From NCBI GenBank assembly GCA_964019165.1, contig OZ025276.1, forward strand, positions 4,277,840-4,341,839: a stretch of 64,000 bases of DNA, in the 5' to 3' direction. How positions within the stretch are numbered: the stretch's first letter is position 1; every line of letters begins with the position of its first letter. The notes under the pieces were generated by a model. It did not search any database. It saw nothing but the letters and a program-made list of their open reading frames with translations, and was not told where the DNA came from. Below, piece by piece: positions 39,841 through 52,600 of this stretch. The position numbers and the translations under genes are program-made. The stretch comes from Mastigias papua (taxonomy: Eukaryota; Cnidaria; Scyphozoa; Rhizostomeae; Mastigiidae).

Positions 39841-40053
39841 CTGTAAATACTGGCAATAGTGCATAAGTGCATTTAACATAAGTGCCGCACTTCACACCTA
39901 CGTACTTTGAATTATTTGTGAGGAAGCAGTATTCTTTGAAGATTGGCAATATTGCATAAGCGCATTTAACATAAGTGCCGCACTTCACACCTACGTACTA
40001 GACTATTTTTCGAAACAGCATCCTTTGAAAACCAGCAATACTGCAAACACAAT
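39841..40053. repeat. ~93-bp dispersed satellite, cluster 1
   Basis: Two clear and one partial copies of the unit GGCAATATTGCATAAGCGCA-'tttaacataagtgccgcacttcacacctacgtactt'-'gaattatttgtgaggaagcagtatcctttgaagatt' lie in tandem (39852, 39945, about 40033). The same unit forms clusters near 42.1 and 44.17 kb. Confidence 0.8.
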
Positions 40054-40398
40054 ACACGTTTTGTTTATAAGAAAAACACTTATGTTCCTGAGGCTCATTT
40101 TTCTTAACTTTTCACAAATTTGAAGCTGAGATTTTTTTAAGATTTTCTTAACATTTGCAGGAATAAAATGGCTGAAACAGGCTACTCTGTATTTGCCGGG
40201 CAACCATAAGTCTCGATCTTTGTACGAGAGTTTGCAAAAATGAGCCAATATCAATTTCTGGCATGTAAAGAAAATGAACTGTGATTTTCTTAGCATTTTC
40301 TTGAACTTGAGCCTTGGGATTTTCTTAGGTTTTTCTTAAGATTTTGGCCATTTGAGCCTCATTTTCTTATAAACTGTTTTCTTATAAAAAAAACGTGT
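40054..40398. mobile_element. ~345-bp MITE with imperfect terminal inverted repeats
   Basis: The left end ACACGTTTTGTTTATAAGAA..CTGAGGCTCATTTTTCTT matches the inverted right end (ACACGTTTTTTTTATAAGAA..AATGAGGCTCA). The interior repeats 'gattttcttaa'. No coding capacity. It sits directly beside the ~93-bp repeat cluster. Confidence 0.7.
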
Positions 40399-42094
40399 TT
40401 TCGAGAAATTTTGTAAAGGAAACGTGTTGCAGAGTCCAGAAAAAGTCACGGCTGCACGGTTCTGAACGGGAGGAAGATTTTGCTTTCTATTTCGTATTTG
40501 AGGAAGGTTTGGTAATTTGCATCAACAATCCAGATTCAGCAAAGTTTCAGTTCATAGGGCATCGACTGTGAAAGGTATAGCCCTTCTACAATTTAAGTTT
40601 CCGAGACATACACAATGCAGAGTTCAAAAACTTCGGCTAGTTTTGAATGTGTTAAAAGAGGAACGTTTGTGATGAAGATTCGATAGCCGGAGGAAGGATG
40701 GAGCTTTTTCTGGACTCTGACGTGTTGGCTCGAGAGCATGTCAGAAAGCTTTTTTTGTCAAGATAGATTTGCTCTCAATGAGTAGTAACAGAGCCTGTAG
40801 GTATATGGGACCGAATGAACCTGCAAATGTTTCATAACAACTGTTCATTTTATAGCCGTGCACAGCAAACATTGTAGAGCTGAGAATAGAAAATAACATG
40901 ATAGCTCCATGAAGCAGATCAATGGTATTCTTGCCAGTGATATGTGATGTACGGTGGCAATTATGTGACATTTGGTGTGTGAATGTGTAGAATAAAGAGG
41001 AGGAAATAAGAAGCAGAATTCACCAGGCAAAAATATTCTTTTCTCTCCCTAACCCCTTTGTGAAACATCAGTTTGAACAATATCTGCTGAACAATTATGT
41101 AGCTTCTGGCAAAGAACCTAATGTACAGTGGCGTAGATAGGAGAACAACAAAAGCCTAATAGGTATATTCCTTTTTCTTTATAGAAGAGAAAAACGACAG
41201 TTTCAGTTTTCCTTCGGTATTTATTGTAGTATTTTTAAATGAAGGGCCCCTTGAAAAACAGCATTTGCTGAAGGGTTACCCTTCTTAAATATATCAAATC
41301 AAAATCAAATCCAATACGATAACAAATTTTCCAACAAAACGGCAGTCTAGCTCTACACCGGGCTTTTCCCCGTACTGACCCCATTCCATCTACACCACTC
41401 CTAATGTAGCAGTATCGTGAGTTTAATATCTGAAGCAGTCAGCTATGAAACTTTATAAAGGAAACGGCTCTTGCCAACAAGAATTATTTTAGGTTCAGCT
41501 ACCTTAGCTAGTTAGTCTTCCAAAATGAGATAAAGCTGATTGCCTGGAGTCTCAGTAAGAGCTGGGGTGTTGGAAAAATATTCAAAACTAATTAACAGGA
41601 GGGGGCGGATATTAGACACCAAAGGGTAGAAGAAGCTAAGGAAATAATAATCATCATAACCAGTATTGAGAATCAAACCTGATTTCGAAAATGGAATTAC
41701 CATAATTATAAAAGTGCCTATGAATGATAGTAGAGGCCCGTAGTCAGTGGGGGCAGGGGGGATGTCCCCAATAATTCATAAAGATTGTATGCTGATCCAA
41801 ATAGTCACTTTGACTCATATCATGATGCGATTCCGTAGCTTGATTTGACAGGCATACATAACACAGGTATATATCTATGGTGTCATCATTAAAATTTGTT
41901 TTTAAGAATTTTTTACAAGGTTGAGAGAGACCGAGAGCATAATTCCAGTTGGTACCGAAGATCCTCGCATATCCTCAGTGAAAGTGCTATCGAAACTGTC
42001 AAAAGTTTCATGCATAGTTCCTTCGTCCAGGTAGATTGTCTGAAACTTAAAATATCAAGGTTTTAACTGCTAATGCACGTTTGAATTATTTGAA
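40399..42094. other. No gene recognised
   Basis: About 1.7 kb without supportable genes. A G-rich stretch 'gtgggggcaggggggatgtcccc' (about 41747-41770) resembles MITE debris. Confidence 0.4.
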
Positions 42095-42375
42095 TAGCAT
42101 TCTTTGAAGATCGGCAATGTTGCATAACGCAAATATCCAGAGTATGTGCTACCGTTCACACCTACGTACTTGAATTATTTTGGGGAGTAGGATTCTTTGA
42201 ACGTTGGCAATATTGCAAAAGATGAATTTTCAGCGTAAGCCCTACACTTTGCACTTACGTACTTGAGTTCTTTTTGGGAAAGTAGCATCCTTTGAAGACT
42301 GGTAATGTGTCATAAGTGCATTTAGCTTAAGTTACACTGCACATCCATGTACATTAAGTTATTTTGGGACGTACT
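42095..42375. repeat. ~93-bp dispersed satellite, cluster 2
   Basis: Three diverged tandem copies: GGCAATGTTGCATAACGCAA (42110), GGCAATATTGCAAAAG (near 42206) and GGTAATGTGTCATAAGTGCA (42300), each followed by a 'cacacctacgtacttgaattattttggg' type stretch. Confidence 0.8.
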
Positions 42376-43149
42376 GTGGTTACAAAATAGCTTGAGCCTG
42401 TATATTATGGACAGGATACTTTTGCAGCCAAAAGTTTCGGACAGGATGTCCCTATTTCGAGCTATACATCTTGATAATTTCGGACAAGGAATTGACTCAG
42501 TGAATTGAGCTGCACTGAGTAAAAATGATAGAATTGACGGACTGAAAACAGACACAGTTAAAATTTTCAATTAGTGTCCCTTTCTCTGTTTTTATCTGGA
42601 TCCTCTGGGGGAAGAGTAATGTAATCTTGAAGCAAAGTGTGTAAGAAAGCTCTTATCTCCATGTTAAGATTGCCATGAAATTTACCAATGGGACAGCTGG
42701 GCTGGCAAAATACACTCTTATTCATATAGGCCTGCACATATTATTCATTATTCATTGTTGGTAATCTAAGTCAGTATTAGAAATACTAATTAGGGGCAAC
42801 TCAAAATATACAAAAACTTCAAAGAAAGCATATCCAACAATGACAAAAAGCGATAACCATGTTCACATTAACTGCATATTCTGTACATGCACATTTCACC
42901 TGCCCAATGTGCATATTGTCTTCGCAACGTGCGAGTGTTGATTCTTGCTTTATACTATTATCAAGGGTCTTCCAAAGAGAAGTTCCCTGAATGATAAAGA
43001 TTATATTCCGTACGATGTTATCTCTGCTTTTGGACTTTTGCAATGCCCTTTGTCTATGATCATATGTTCAGGTACGGTACAGCCAAATAAAAATTGGTGG
43101 CTGAACATAAAAAGTGTGCGCTACAAACAATAAATTGCTTGATAAAGGC
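42376..43149. other. No gene recognised
   Basis: Nothing that I can support. Short AT-rich frames only. Confidence 0.4.
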
Positions 43150-43182
43150 TAAACAAACGACGGGTTGGCAAGAAGTGGGGAG

Positions 43183-43780
43183 CTAAGGCCCCCAACTTTC
43201 CTCAACGGACGCTGTGTTTGAAGTTACACAGAGTTTGTCATAATACCCCCATCCAGTTGATGAATTCATGTTAATCAATGACCTGTATGTTTCACTAATT
43301 ACGTTTTGTACATGATTCACATGGATGGTAAAACTGTTGCTAAGTTCAAATATCGATTGAAGTAGGGAGTCATAATCATTGTGGAGGATCATTTATGCAC
43401 CCTTATTGGCGCGATCTAGCAGCTTGCTTGCAATTTTATTACAGAATAGCTATATCAAAGGAAAATGATTAAAATTTGACAGAATTACCACATTAAAAAT
43501 AGATAATGCTAGTTTGCTTGAAATGTACTTATTCATCCTGGAAAATTCACTTGTATTATTGTTCACTTTTTGGCATAGATTTGAGCCATCCCTAGCAAAT
43601 GCTTGCAATGCTTTTTCTGCTGGTATTTTATTGCCGTTTGTTTTATGTGGAGTCCATTTCGCTCGTTCTTCATTCAACTGGGACTTTTTGGGGGTTTCCT
43701 ACTTTTTCATTACAAGCCTTATGAAATGCTGTTGAACTGATTGGTGCGTGTAGAAAGTGATATTGTTTCGTTCCTTGATA
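43183..43780 (-). mobile_element. LINE RT C-terminal fragment
   Basis: On the minus strand the frames read KIPAEKALQAFARDGSNLCQ and FSRMNKYISSKLALSIFNVV..ILSNFNHFPLIW (43450-43677), then NDYDSLLQSIFELSNSFTIH and VNHVQNVISETYRSLINMNS (43240-43390). These are the same RT C-terminal landmarks as at 33 and 35.6 kb. It is 5'-truncated with stops. Confidence 0.75.
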
Positions 43781-44149
43781 ATACCCGAATATGCCATGCA
43801 AGTACCATTATCTGAAGCAACAAGCAAACATAGGTATAGCAACTGTTAAATGTGAAAGTCCAGTAAATCTGGGTATAAACACTATTTCATACACATAGGA
43901 ACATGTGACAATAGCTGTCTCTTATGGCAATACATGAGGCTTTCATGATTATCTGGTATTGCCAGTGCTACTGATGATCAAACCATTTAGCATTGATGCC
44001 AAGACTCAGAGTAGATAACAACATGCCAAGGGCAATTCTTGGTAGATTAAAAATAATAGCATTCGGACTTTTAAAATTTCGGACAATGTAAAATCTCGTA
44101 CATTATAATTGCTGGACAAACAAGTTGCACGAAATTAAAAGTGTCCGAA
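43781..44149. other. No recognisable feature
   Basis: Nothing supportable. Confidence 0.4.
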
Positions 44150-44335
44150 TTTTTCGCAGTTGATGTAGAATCTTCTGCATACTGCCAATGTTGCATAAGC
44201 GCATTTAATGCAATTGATACACGTCACACCTAGGAAAATTGAAATATCTGGGGAAGTAGCATCCTTTGAAGATTGGCAATGTTGCATACGCACATTTAAC
44301 ATAATTGTTACATATAACATCGATGTGTGATTTTA
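44150..44335. repeat. ~93-bp dispersed satellite, cluster 3
   Basis: Two tandem copies, with GCCAATGTTGCATAAGCGCA at 44185 and GGCAATGTTGCATACGCACA at 44274. It lies just upstream of the first candidate exon of the SET-recombinase gene. Confidence 0.8.
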
Positions 44336-44453
44336 ACCATACGTTCAGTAGGAATAAAGGATATTAGTACACTTTGCCTCTGCGCTATTTTAAGTCACTT
44401 CCTGTAATTTACTATATATCTCGATGACAATGCATTGCTAACTTATTATCAAG

Positions 44454-45298
44454 AAAGATTTGGTAGAGCCAGTGAGAGTGAAGAAAGAGCACGAACCAGA
44501 TCAGAAGAAAGAAGGGATCATACGATAACGGATTCTCAGCAGCAAGGAATTAACGGTACGTTTTATGTGAAATCATTTACTATTGACACTATGAAGTTCC
44601 CCGAGATCATTAGGCTACAGCATGTAGAGAACCAAAGAGAAAATCATTATGTTTTGGAATTCACGCCATTTTATCGGGAAGAGTTTTCTAGCCAGTATTG
44701 GAACTTTCTTAGCTTTCTAGCGATTGCAGCACCAAAACGTACTTAAGAATTCCATAGCAAAATTATTTGAGTTACGATGTCTTGCGTGCAACAGAAAAAG
44801 AAAGTGCAAAAAGCTGTATTTACATCTGCAATAATGGCGAATCAAAGTTAATATAACCTAAACACTCATTTACTTTCATTCTGCTTTCCCATAAAATCTA
44901 ACACATATCATTTACTTTGTGAGACAGTCAGTTTCACCAATATTGAATAGACTGCCGTATTTTGATTTGCTACAAACTTATAAGTTCAGGGTTTCTTCAC
45001 GCTGGTTAATCAAAATAAGTTCACTTATTCTGTCCAATAAAATTGGTGTTAACTTTTTTACGATTTGCCGTTGATCCTCTGACGCCCATGCTTGGGCTAC
45101 ACAATAACTAGATACACAATAATTTTAAATGTAAAGCCGTTCTTCAGTCTTCAGATACTACAAACAGATATAAATCCCCTGTTAAATGTAAGTAAGAGGA
45201 AAATTCTGGTTATCTATTACTAAATAAGAACTGACACTGAAATTATCTCAACGCATTTTCAGGCTATACTTCTTTGGTGGAGAATGAAAAGAACTTTG
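44454..45298 (+). CDS. Candidate upstream micro-exons of the SET-recombinase gene
   Basis: Two small open segments have splice-like borders and phase 1-1. Segment 44454-44555 (102 bp; after TTATCAAG, before GTACGT) encodes a charged stretch RFGRASESEERARTRSEERR followed by DHTITDSQQQGIN. Segment 45263-45298 (36 bp; after CGCATTTTCAG, before GTAAGT) encodes YTSLVENEKNF. They resemble the linker micro-exons further downstream. They do not join in frame to the SET exon if that exon starts at 45504, which needs phase 0. They would join it at a weaker internal acceptor (start 45562, TTGTTAAAG|AT). Either an exon is missing, the weaker site is used, or these segments are not coding. The true start codon was not identified. 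Confidence 0.4.
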
Positions 45299-45503
45299 GT
45301 AAGTTTTTACTTGTAATTCTTTCCTTCTAAATATTCACAAATTGGCAATATGGTCATTTTATAGAATTCATATGTAAAATTTGCGTAATTAAAAAATTGT
45401 GAAGAATGAACACTGTCTACAATATAAATATATTTTTTATAATTATGAGGAGGTTCTTATAAGTGTTTTGTGTGTCAACAGATACTCTTCTTTCTTTCCG
45501 TAG

Positions 45504-46636
45504 AGATCAAGAACTCACAAGGTGGACCCTCTCACGGAGGCCAGAAAATGGCTTGTTAAAGATCAACCTGGACTTGAAGCAAAGTTCATTGACAATTATA
45601 TTGGTAAACTAATCTATCAGTATTTTCTACGTATTTTCTTTAAGTATGATTTTTCTCCCTTGCTCAGCAACTCTTTACTCAGCTATAATAGACCATACAT
45701 TTTTTGTAGGCATGGGTGTTTTTGCAAGTAGAAAATTTTTGAAAAATGATTTTCTACTTCACTATGCCGGTGAATTGGTGGAAAAAGAGGAAGGGGAGGA
45801 AAGGGAAATGTTGTATGGCGATGCACCTCGGAGCTATATTTATTTCTTCTCACATAATGGCAAAGAGCTATGGTGGGTATACATTAACTACTGAGAAGTG
45901 CATCAAATTAGAAAAATACCATAATAGAGAACACCTAGCCTAATATACACCTTTCTACATACAATTTCTTTATTTGTAGGACTTCATTTGATCAAGTCTT
46001 TGTACCAAACATTCCTTACTAGTTCCTTGATTCAACTTCACACTAAGCTCTTAGAAGTTGCACATTTTACATTGATGTTCTGCATTAGTTTCACTAAGTT
46101 TTTAACTGTAGCTAGGAAGCAAAGAAAAACAGAAAGCAAAAGTCAATATATGAAAAGTGGAAATTCAATCAAGAAGGAAAATGCTTGTTCCATTTATATG
46201 GTCTGGTTTAATATAGCATTCACGTATAGGATTCGATATCTTCAAGCATAGTGTTATAGCACATTGAGCTAATTGAAACAGTTTTCAGAGATAAAATTGT
46301 TGGCAATGATAAAAATATTCAAAATTGAAAAAGGCTTTAGGGTTTTTGTCTTTAGTATTAGTAAAAAGCCAATGCCATATATTTTGAGTGAAAGAACAAT
46401 TTGGAGTCGATTGACCACAAAACTAATAGTTTAAGTATATCTTTAGTGTTGATGCAACAGCTGAAAACGGGCGGCTTGGCAGGCTGGTGAACGACTCCCC
46501 CCGTGGAAACTGCCAGATGAAGAAAATTGTTATTAACAAACTGCCTCATCTCAGCTTGTTTGCCACCAAGGATATACGCGTTGGTGATGAGCTGCGCTAT
46601 GACTACGGCGTAGAAGGGTTACCCTGGAGAAAAAAG
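45504..46636 (+). CDS. KMT5A (PR-Set7/SET8)-like SET domain, three exons
   Basis: Exons 45504-45603, 45710-45872 and 46447-46636 (453 nt, 151 residues) give a full SET domain. It starts with GLEAKFIDNYIGMGVFAS, the GxG strand, like the family's GKGRGVFA. Next comes ELVEKEEGEEREMLY. The CVDAT motif is split by the second intron. RLGRLVNDS, GNCQMKK and the LPHLSLFATKDIRVGDEL strand follow, then YDYG with the catalytic-pocket Tyr and PWRKK at the end. KMT5A enzymes monomethylate H4K20, use AdoMet and have no post-SET cysteine cluster, and none is seen here. The NHS motif that lines the AdoMet site in most SET enzymes reads NDS, so activity may be altered. The last donor is weak (AAG|GTTGGT); using GTT G|GTTAAA instead would skip the next exon yet keep phase with 48258. 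Confidence 0.9.
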
Positions 46637-49600
46637 GTTGGTTAAAATATTTATGAATGAAGCTTGATTATAATTCATTACTCTTCAGTCTTGAATAAAC
46701 GACCCCGTGGTTATTAGTTTTTGAACAAATCCACCCAAGGTATCCTTCTGCTAGATCCATTTATTATTCCTGTGTAGGTAATTTGATCGAAAATTAAGTA
46801 ACATGAGAAATCGAGTTTTTCATTTTGTCTACAGTTGAAATGCGTTGTGAAACTTATCCTTAACTATCATACGTAGGGTAAAACTCTCTTCAAAAACAAC
46901 TAAGCAGGATGGTCTTGTTGACCTGGGAAAGGGGGAATTTTTCCGGATATCAGGCCTGTCATGCGTTAAGTATTAACACACTCTATTCTACGGTCAAATA
47001 CCTTTTAAGGAATTTTAAACCAAATAACATTAAAAGTTAGTTGATTGTCTAATCAAACAAGTTTTCAAAAAGGATTTATAACTAAGAAGAGCACTCAAAA
47101 CGTGAATGCAATTGCATGGTATCTTTTGGAAAATGCAAAACAGAGAAAAACTACTTCTTGACATTGGCCTTTGACACTTCAACTTAATAAAAAAATTAAT
47201 AAACAGTGGATCTTAATAAGCTTTGAGGGATGGAAGTCTGAAAATTTAATAGGCATACTAGCCCATGTACTAAACACCCAAGAGTATAGTATATTAAAAT
47301 AAGCTTGTTGTGAAAATAAAAGAACCTATTTTAAGAATCATCGTAGCCTAAATTTCCTTTAAGTGCCATCTACAAAAGAACTCATCTAGATTAAACTGAA
47401 AATTGAATTAAAAAATTGTTATTTTTCACCGTCTTAGGCAGCGCTTCGAGCGAATGGTTCCATTTGGAACCGTACCAAGTGGGTATGTATAGGCCCTGCA
47501 TTTCCACAAGACCTATTTCATTTGGAACTTATGCTTGATAACTGTACAGGAGACAACTGCCTAGCATGTATGCAAGAAAACAATACAGGAGCAGAAGAAG
47601 CGCACCAGTCATTTTTCATTGAGCTTCGTCCACTTCCTATCCGGACCCATCTGGAACAGTTTCGCCCTTTTCCACGAGTACGGTACCAATTGGGACCTAA
47701 TTCGAAAGCGCACCCATTTGGAATCGATTAGCAGTTCCAAATGGAACCGTCCCAAGCAGTTCGGTGAAAAAGAGAGACCTAACAGTACCCTGTGCTCCGG
47801 TTCTACTTGGAACCGTTCCCAGGGAAATGCAGCGATAGTTATACAAGTCTTCAAAAGCCTGCAATTCTCAGGGTCGGAATTAATTGTTGAGTATCTGCTA
47901 AGAAAAAGATGTTTGTTTACTATATAGGTGAATAAAGAAACAATGGAATCTCAATGGGAATGCGCAGAACCATCATTCAGCATAGGTAGGGGATGTATTG
48001 CATGTCTTACACTTTGTGCAATGTCCTAATTACATTCTATTACATCATTAATGCTAAGTAGTCGCTAACTATTTAGACTACATTTAATAACTTTTGGATA
48101 GACAGTGACATTGAATGAAAGCCTGTCCATAGAGTGAAATCGTACAATTCATTTGGTATATTGACACAAGTGTCCACATTTGGCTAGACTGCTTTGCAAG
48201 CATTCATGTTTTTCAAATGAGAGACTTTATGCTTGGTTTTCTATCATTATCTTATAGTGCAATCAATAGAATGCGTAGACTGCATGGCAGAGAACATCAC
48301 AGTAGGTGAGTTGATTGAAATACGTAGGCTATCATTCCTGCGACCCCGCATGAGAAAAGCCTTCATCTCTACAACACAAACTCCGTATTTTCAATGATAA
48401 ACTGAATATTCTGTACTTGGACAGCGAAAGAGGAACAGACAATTGACACATCATCACAAAACCAAGATTTCCATTGCACATACAGAACCTATTATCATCA
48501 CGATCTTAGGCTTTGACAATTTTGTTTCCTTCAATTTTCCTCTCTTATGTACGACAACACCAAAACCTACACTATAGACTCAGCGATACTCAATCACACA
48601 CTTATCATATTTCACTTATCATACCCCTCTTTTATACCTACCTTGGAGGATACGTTGCACACAGTTGATCATACCTCAACGTCTATCGTCTCTCAGAGCT
48701 CTATTATCCTTAATTATAGTTCGAAGGGAGCCATCTGATCTTCCTTCTTAATTCTAACGTAGCTCGTGGCTACTTGAAACATTCTGATTTATCCCTTTTT
48801 ATAGAAGATGAGACAGAGCCAATAAGGAAGCCATCCGTTGATGATGACAGTTGTCTAGTATTGGGGAGCAAATGTACTGATAAACTGAGTACGTTTACCA
48901 ATTGTACACTGCACTCTATATTCTATTTCTCTTCCAGAAAATAGGATCCCATTGTTAAGTCATCATTTTCCGGTTATAACATCATATTCCTAGTCTTCAT
49001 TACTATTCACTCTACTTCTTATTGGCACCGTCCTTTCTTTCCTGGCTTTACATTCTCTCAGACTTAAAGATCTATACACATCTTCACTCTATTTCAAGCG
49101 TATTTGACATGCCATTGACTATAATACTAGCTACTTCATCCTTCTCACTTCTATCAGACTTTATAATGTTTTACGAGGTACACGGTAGATCTTCTTTGTT
49201 ATATCAACAGATATCGTAATTGTTTCAAATACTATTTGTGCAATTTTCCATTGTAGAAGATGAGGGAAAGAAGGTTAAGAAGTCGCAATATATGGACGAA
49301 AGTTGCTGCGCAAAAGAGAGCAATAGTAGTGGTAAGAATCGCAACTTGCACCATTTCTTCATTGTCCCTTCATGTCTATTTCTCTTCCTTGATGTAAAAT
49401 TCTCCCTTTTCTATCTAACAATAACAATGTCTCAACTTCCTTATTTATTCTTGTTTGACACAAATCTCATATTATTGGCTTCTTTGCTCTGTACTTCTAC
49501 ATTCCTAAATCTCCTGCATCTCCATTTCTTTCCCAACTTTTCATACACTCAATGTACAACATAACCCTATTTTATTCCTACCTTGGAGGATACGTTGCAC

Positions 49601-52600
49601 ACAGTTGATCATACCTCAACGTCCATCGTCTCTCAGAGCTCTATTATCCTTAATTATAGTTCGAAGGGAGCCATCTGATCTTCCTTCTTAATTCTAACGT
49701 AGCTCGTGGCTACTTGAAACATTCTGATTTATCCCTTTTTATAGAAGATGAGACAGAGCCAATAAGGAAGCCATCCGTTGATGATGACAGTTGTCTAGTA
49801 TTTGGGAGCAAATGTACTGATAAACTGAGTACGTTTACCAATTGTACACTGCACTCTATATTCTATTTCTCTTCCAGAAAATAGGATCCCATTGTTAAGT
49901 CATCATTTTCCGGTTATAACATCATATTCCTAGTCTTCATTACTATTCACTCTACTTCTTATTGGCACCGTCCTTTCTTTCCTGGCTTTACATTCTCTCA
50001 GACTTAAAGATCTATACACATCTTCACTCTATTTCAAGCGTATTTGACATGCCATTGACTATACTACTAGCTACTTCATCCTTCTCACTTCTATCAGACT
50101 TTGTAATGTTTTACGAGGTACACGGTAGATCTTCTTTGTTATATCAACAGATATCGTAATTGTTTCAAATACTATTTGTGCAATTTTCCATTGTAGAAGA
50201 TGAGGGAAAGAAGGTTAAGAAGTCGCAATATATGGACGAAAGTTGCTGCGCAAAAGAGAGCAATAGTAGTGGTAAGAATCGCAACTTGCACCATTTCTTC
50301 ATTGTCCCTTCATGTCTATTTCTCTTCCTTGATGTAAAATTCTCCCTTTTCTATCTAACAATAACAATGTCTCAACTTCCTTAATTATTCTTGTTTGACA
50401 CAAATCTCATATTATTGGCTTCTTTGCTTTGTACTCTTACATATCGAAATCTCCACTTCTTTCCTAATGTTCAACAGCTTTAAAATATTGCATGCTTCTG
50501 CAGTATACTCTTGAGAGCTGATACTGGGACAAATGGAAGTTTTGCTAAGTCGTGCCACTTTTCTAGACGACGTGAAATTGTCTATGTACCTTCATATATG
50601 GTCCGTGGCTTTGATGGGACCTCAAGTAAGTGAGAATCATGCTTAGTGGGGCCAATTTGTATTTTCCCAGCCGCCTCTTTTCTCCACCTAACTTGGATTG
50701 GGACCAAAATAGTGCATAACAAGTTCTGTAAGTCCAGCACTGATTTGTCTAAGTATGGTTCCCTACACAAACTGAATTGCATGGCTGAGCTTAATAAAAC
50801 TTAGAAAGTGACGGGAAGGGAAAGACAGATGCATACAGGATCATCCGCTTAGGCCGGACTACAACTGTATTTCGTCGAATAACTCCCAGTCATCAAGAAC
50901 TCCGCTTTAATGGGACTTCCGCTAACTAGGGCTGATTTCGGATTCCCAATGGGAGTCCCAGTTATCGGGAGCATACTGTATTCTGTACTTAGCTTTTAGG
51001 ATAATTTACATACAGTTGACCAAGCATCGAGCTCTGTCATCTCTCTAAGTTCTGTCCTAGTTTATTAGCTTTGAAAAGGGACTTCTTTATCATTCTTTAT
51101 CATCATTCCCAAATTCAGAGCATCTTGTTATTTTCTGAACATTCTAATTTAATCATCTTTCATAGAAGATGAGACAGTGCCAATGCGGAAACGACCCTTT
51201 GAGGGTGCCAGTTGGCCAAACATGGAGAGCAACGGCATTGATAAACTTCGACAATTTTGGCATTGAGATTCCCTTTTTAGTCAGTCCTGAAGGCCTGTCA
51301 TCATTATTTCATCAATGGGCATTTAAGTGCATTTGAACCTATTAACTCTCGTAGACTTCAATATCACATATGAAACTTTCGTAGCTTTTCAGGAGTCGAG
51401 CACTATTGTTTTATAAAACACTTCTGTTAAAAAACGAAATGTACCGTCTGTCCATTATATCATAGATCATGTCAATAGTTACAGTAGGATTTTATAGATA
51501 ATACTAGGTAAAACCAAATATTTAAGTAAAATTAGATAATAATGCAACTAAACCCCTATTTGCAAATTACTCAGCTTTTAAAATTTCTATGCTGAACTCT
51601 CCATTTCTACATGGTTATGGAAATCCTTTTACTTGTTGCTTGCATTCTATGATGGTTAAGCTAAATTATCGTATCTGCATCTTTCGGAATATAGACATGG
51701 CTGAAACAAAGCAACATCGTTTTTATGACATCACACCTAGAGCCCTTCTGTTAGAATTTCTGGGAATCACCACAAAATGAGTGCTTCTGTATACATGCTC
51801 CCCCACTTTTTGAGTACTTCCTGGCTTCTCACTTGCATTTGGTGACGGCCAAATTTGTGTTGATTTATTATCTAACTTTTATGTCAAATTGAAAGAACCT
51901 TCTCAACTTTCCATATAGGATTTAAATGTTCTATTAGGAAGTCAGATTGTATTACGCCAGAGAAAAGAAAGACCATAAAAAATCTTTTACGTTTAGTAGG
52001 GAGCATTAATTAAACTTCTTTTGTCATCAAAGAAAGTAACATGTCACAAAAATAGGCAAGCTTTGCTGGTAAATGATAACTTTATCAGCACATGTCAATA
52101 GTTTCCTTTTCTTGTACTTTTATTTTATTTCTTTCGTGTCATTTTGAAACCTGTGGCCCAAACAAACCTTTTGCAGGCTGTGTATGCAATAAAAACTTTA
52201 CTTGAATATTTTAGTTCAAAGAAGCGTCGAATATGGTGATGAAGGTATGAATCTATGCAGTGAAACCAGAATATCATTATGTATAGCTTTCGAGAATTTT
52301 GATAAATATTAGGACTCTTAGATAAATGCTTTCACTTTCCTTAGGCTAGATATTACTTTTGAATTGTCTACAAAGCCGATGATGTTTTATATATATTTGC
52401 TACGTAAATAAAGCATTATTGCATATAATGTCACGTACCTAGCAAGTCATCTCTATAGACATCTTAATGTATTCATGAAAGAAGATTTTGTCTCACTATC
52501 AACCATCTCAAAATTTTAAGCATTGGCTTGCACGTCCAAAGTTCTTAATACTTGCCTGTTATACATTCTCTGCAATCACAAACCATATAATCTTTTCCAA

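Noticed and set aside
47522..47927. Open frames of 69-102 codons on both strands
   Set aside because: They run through a cluster of palindromic TTCCATTTGGAA motifs and are products of the repeat.
48425..48522. Possible linker exon after TTGGACAG reading AKEEQTIDTSSQNQ
   Set aside because: No GT donor follows before the in-frame stop, so it cannot be spliced on.
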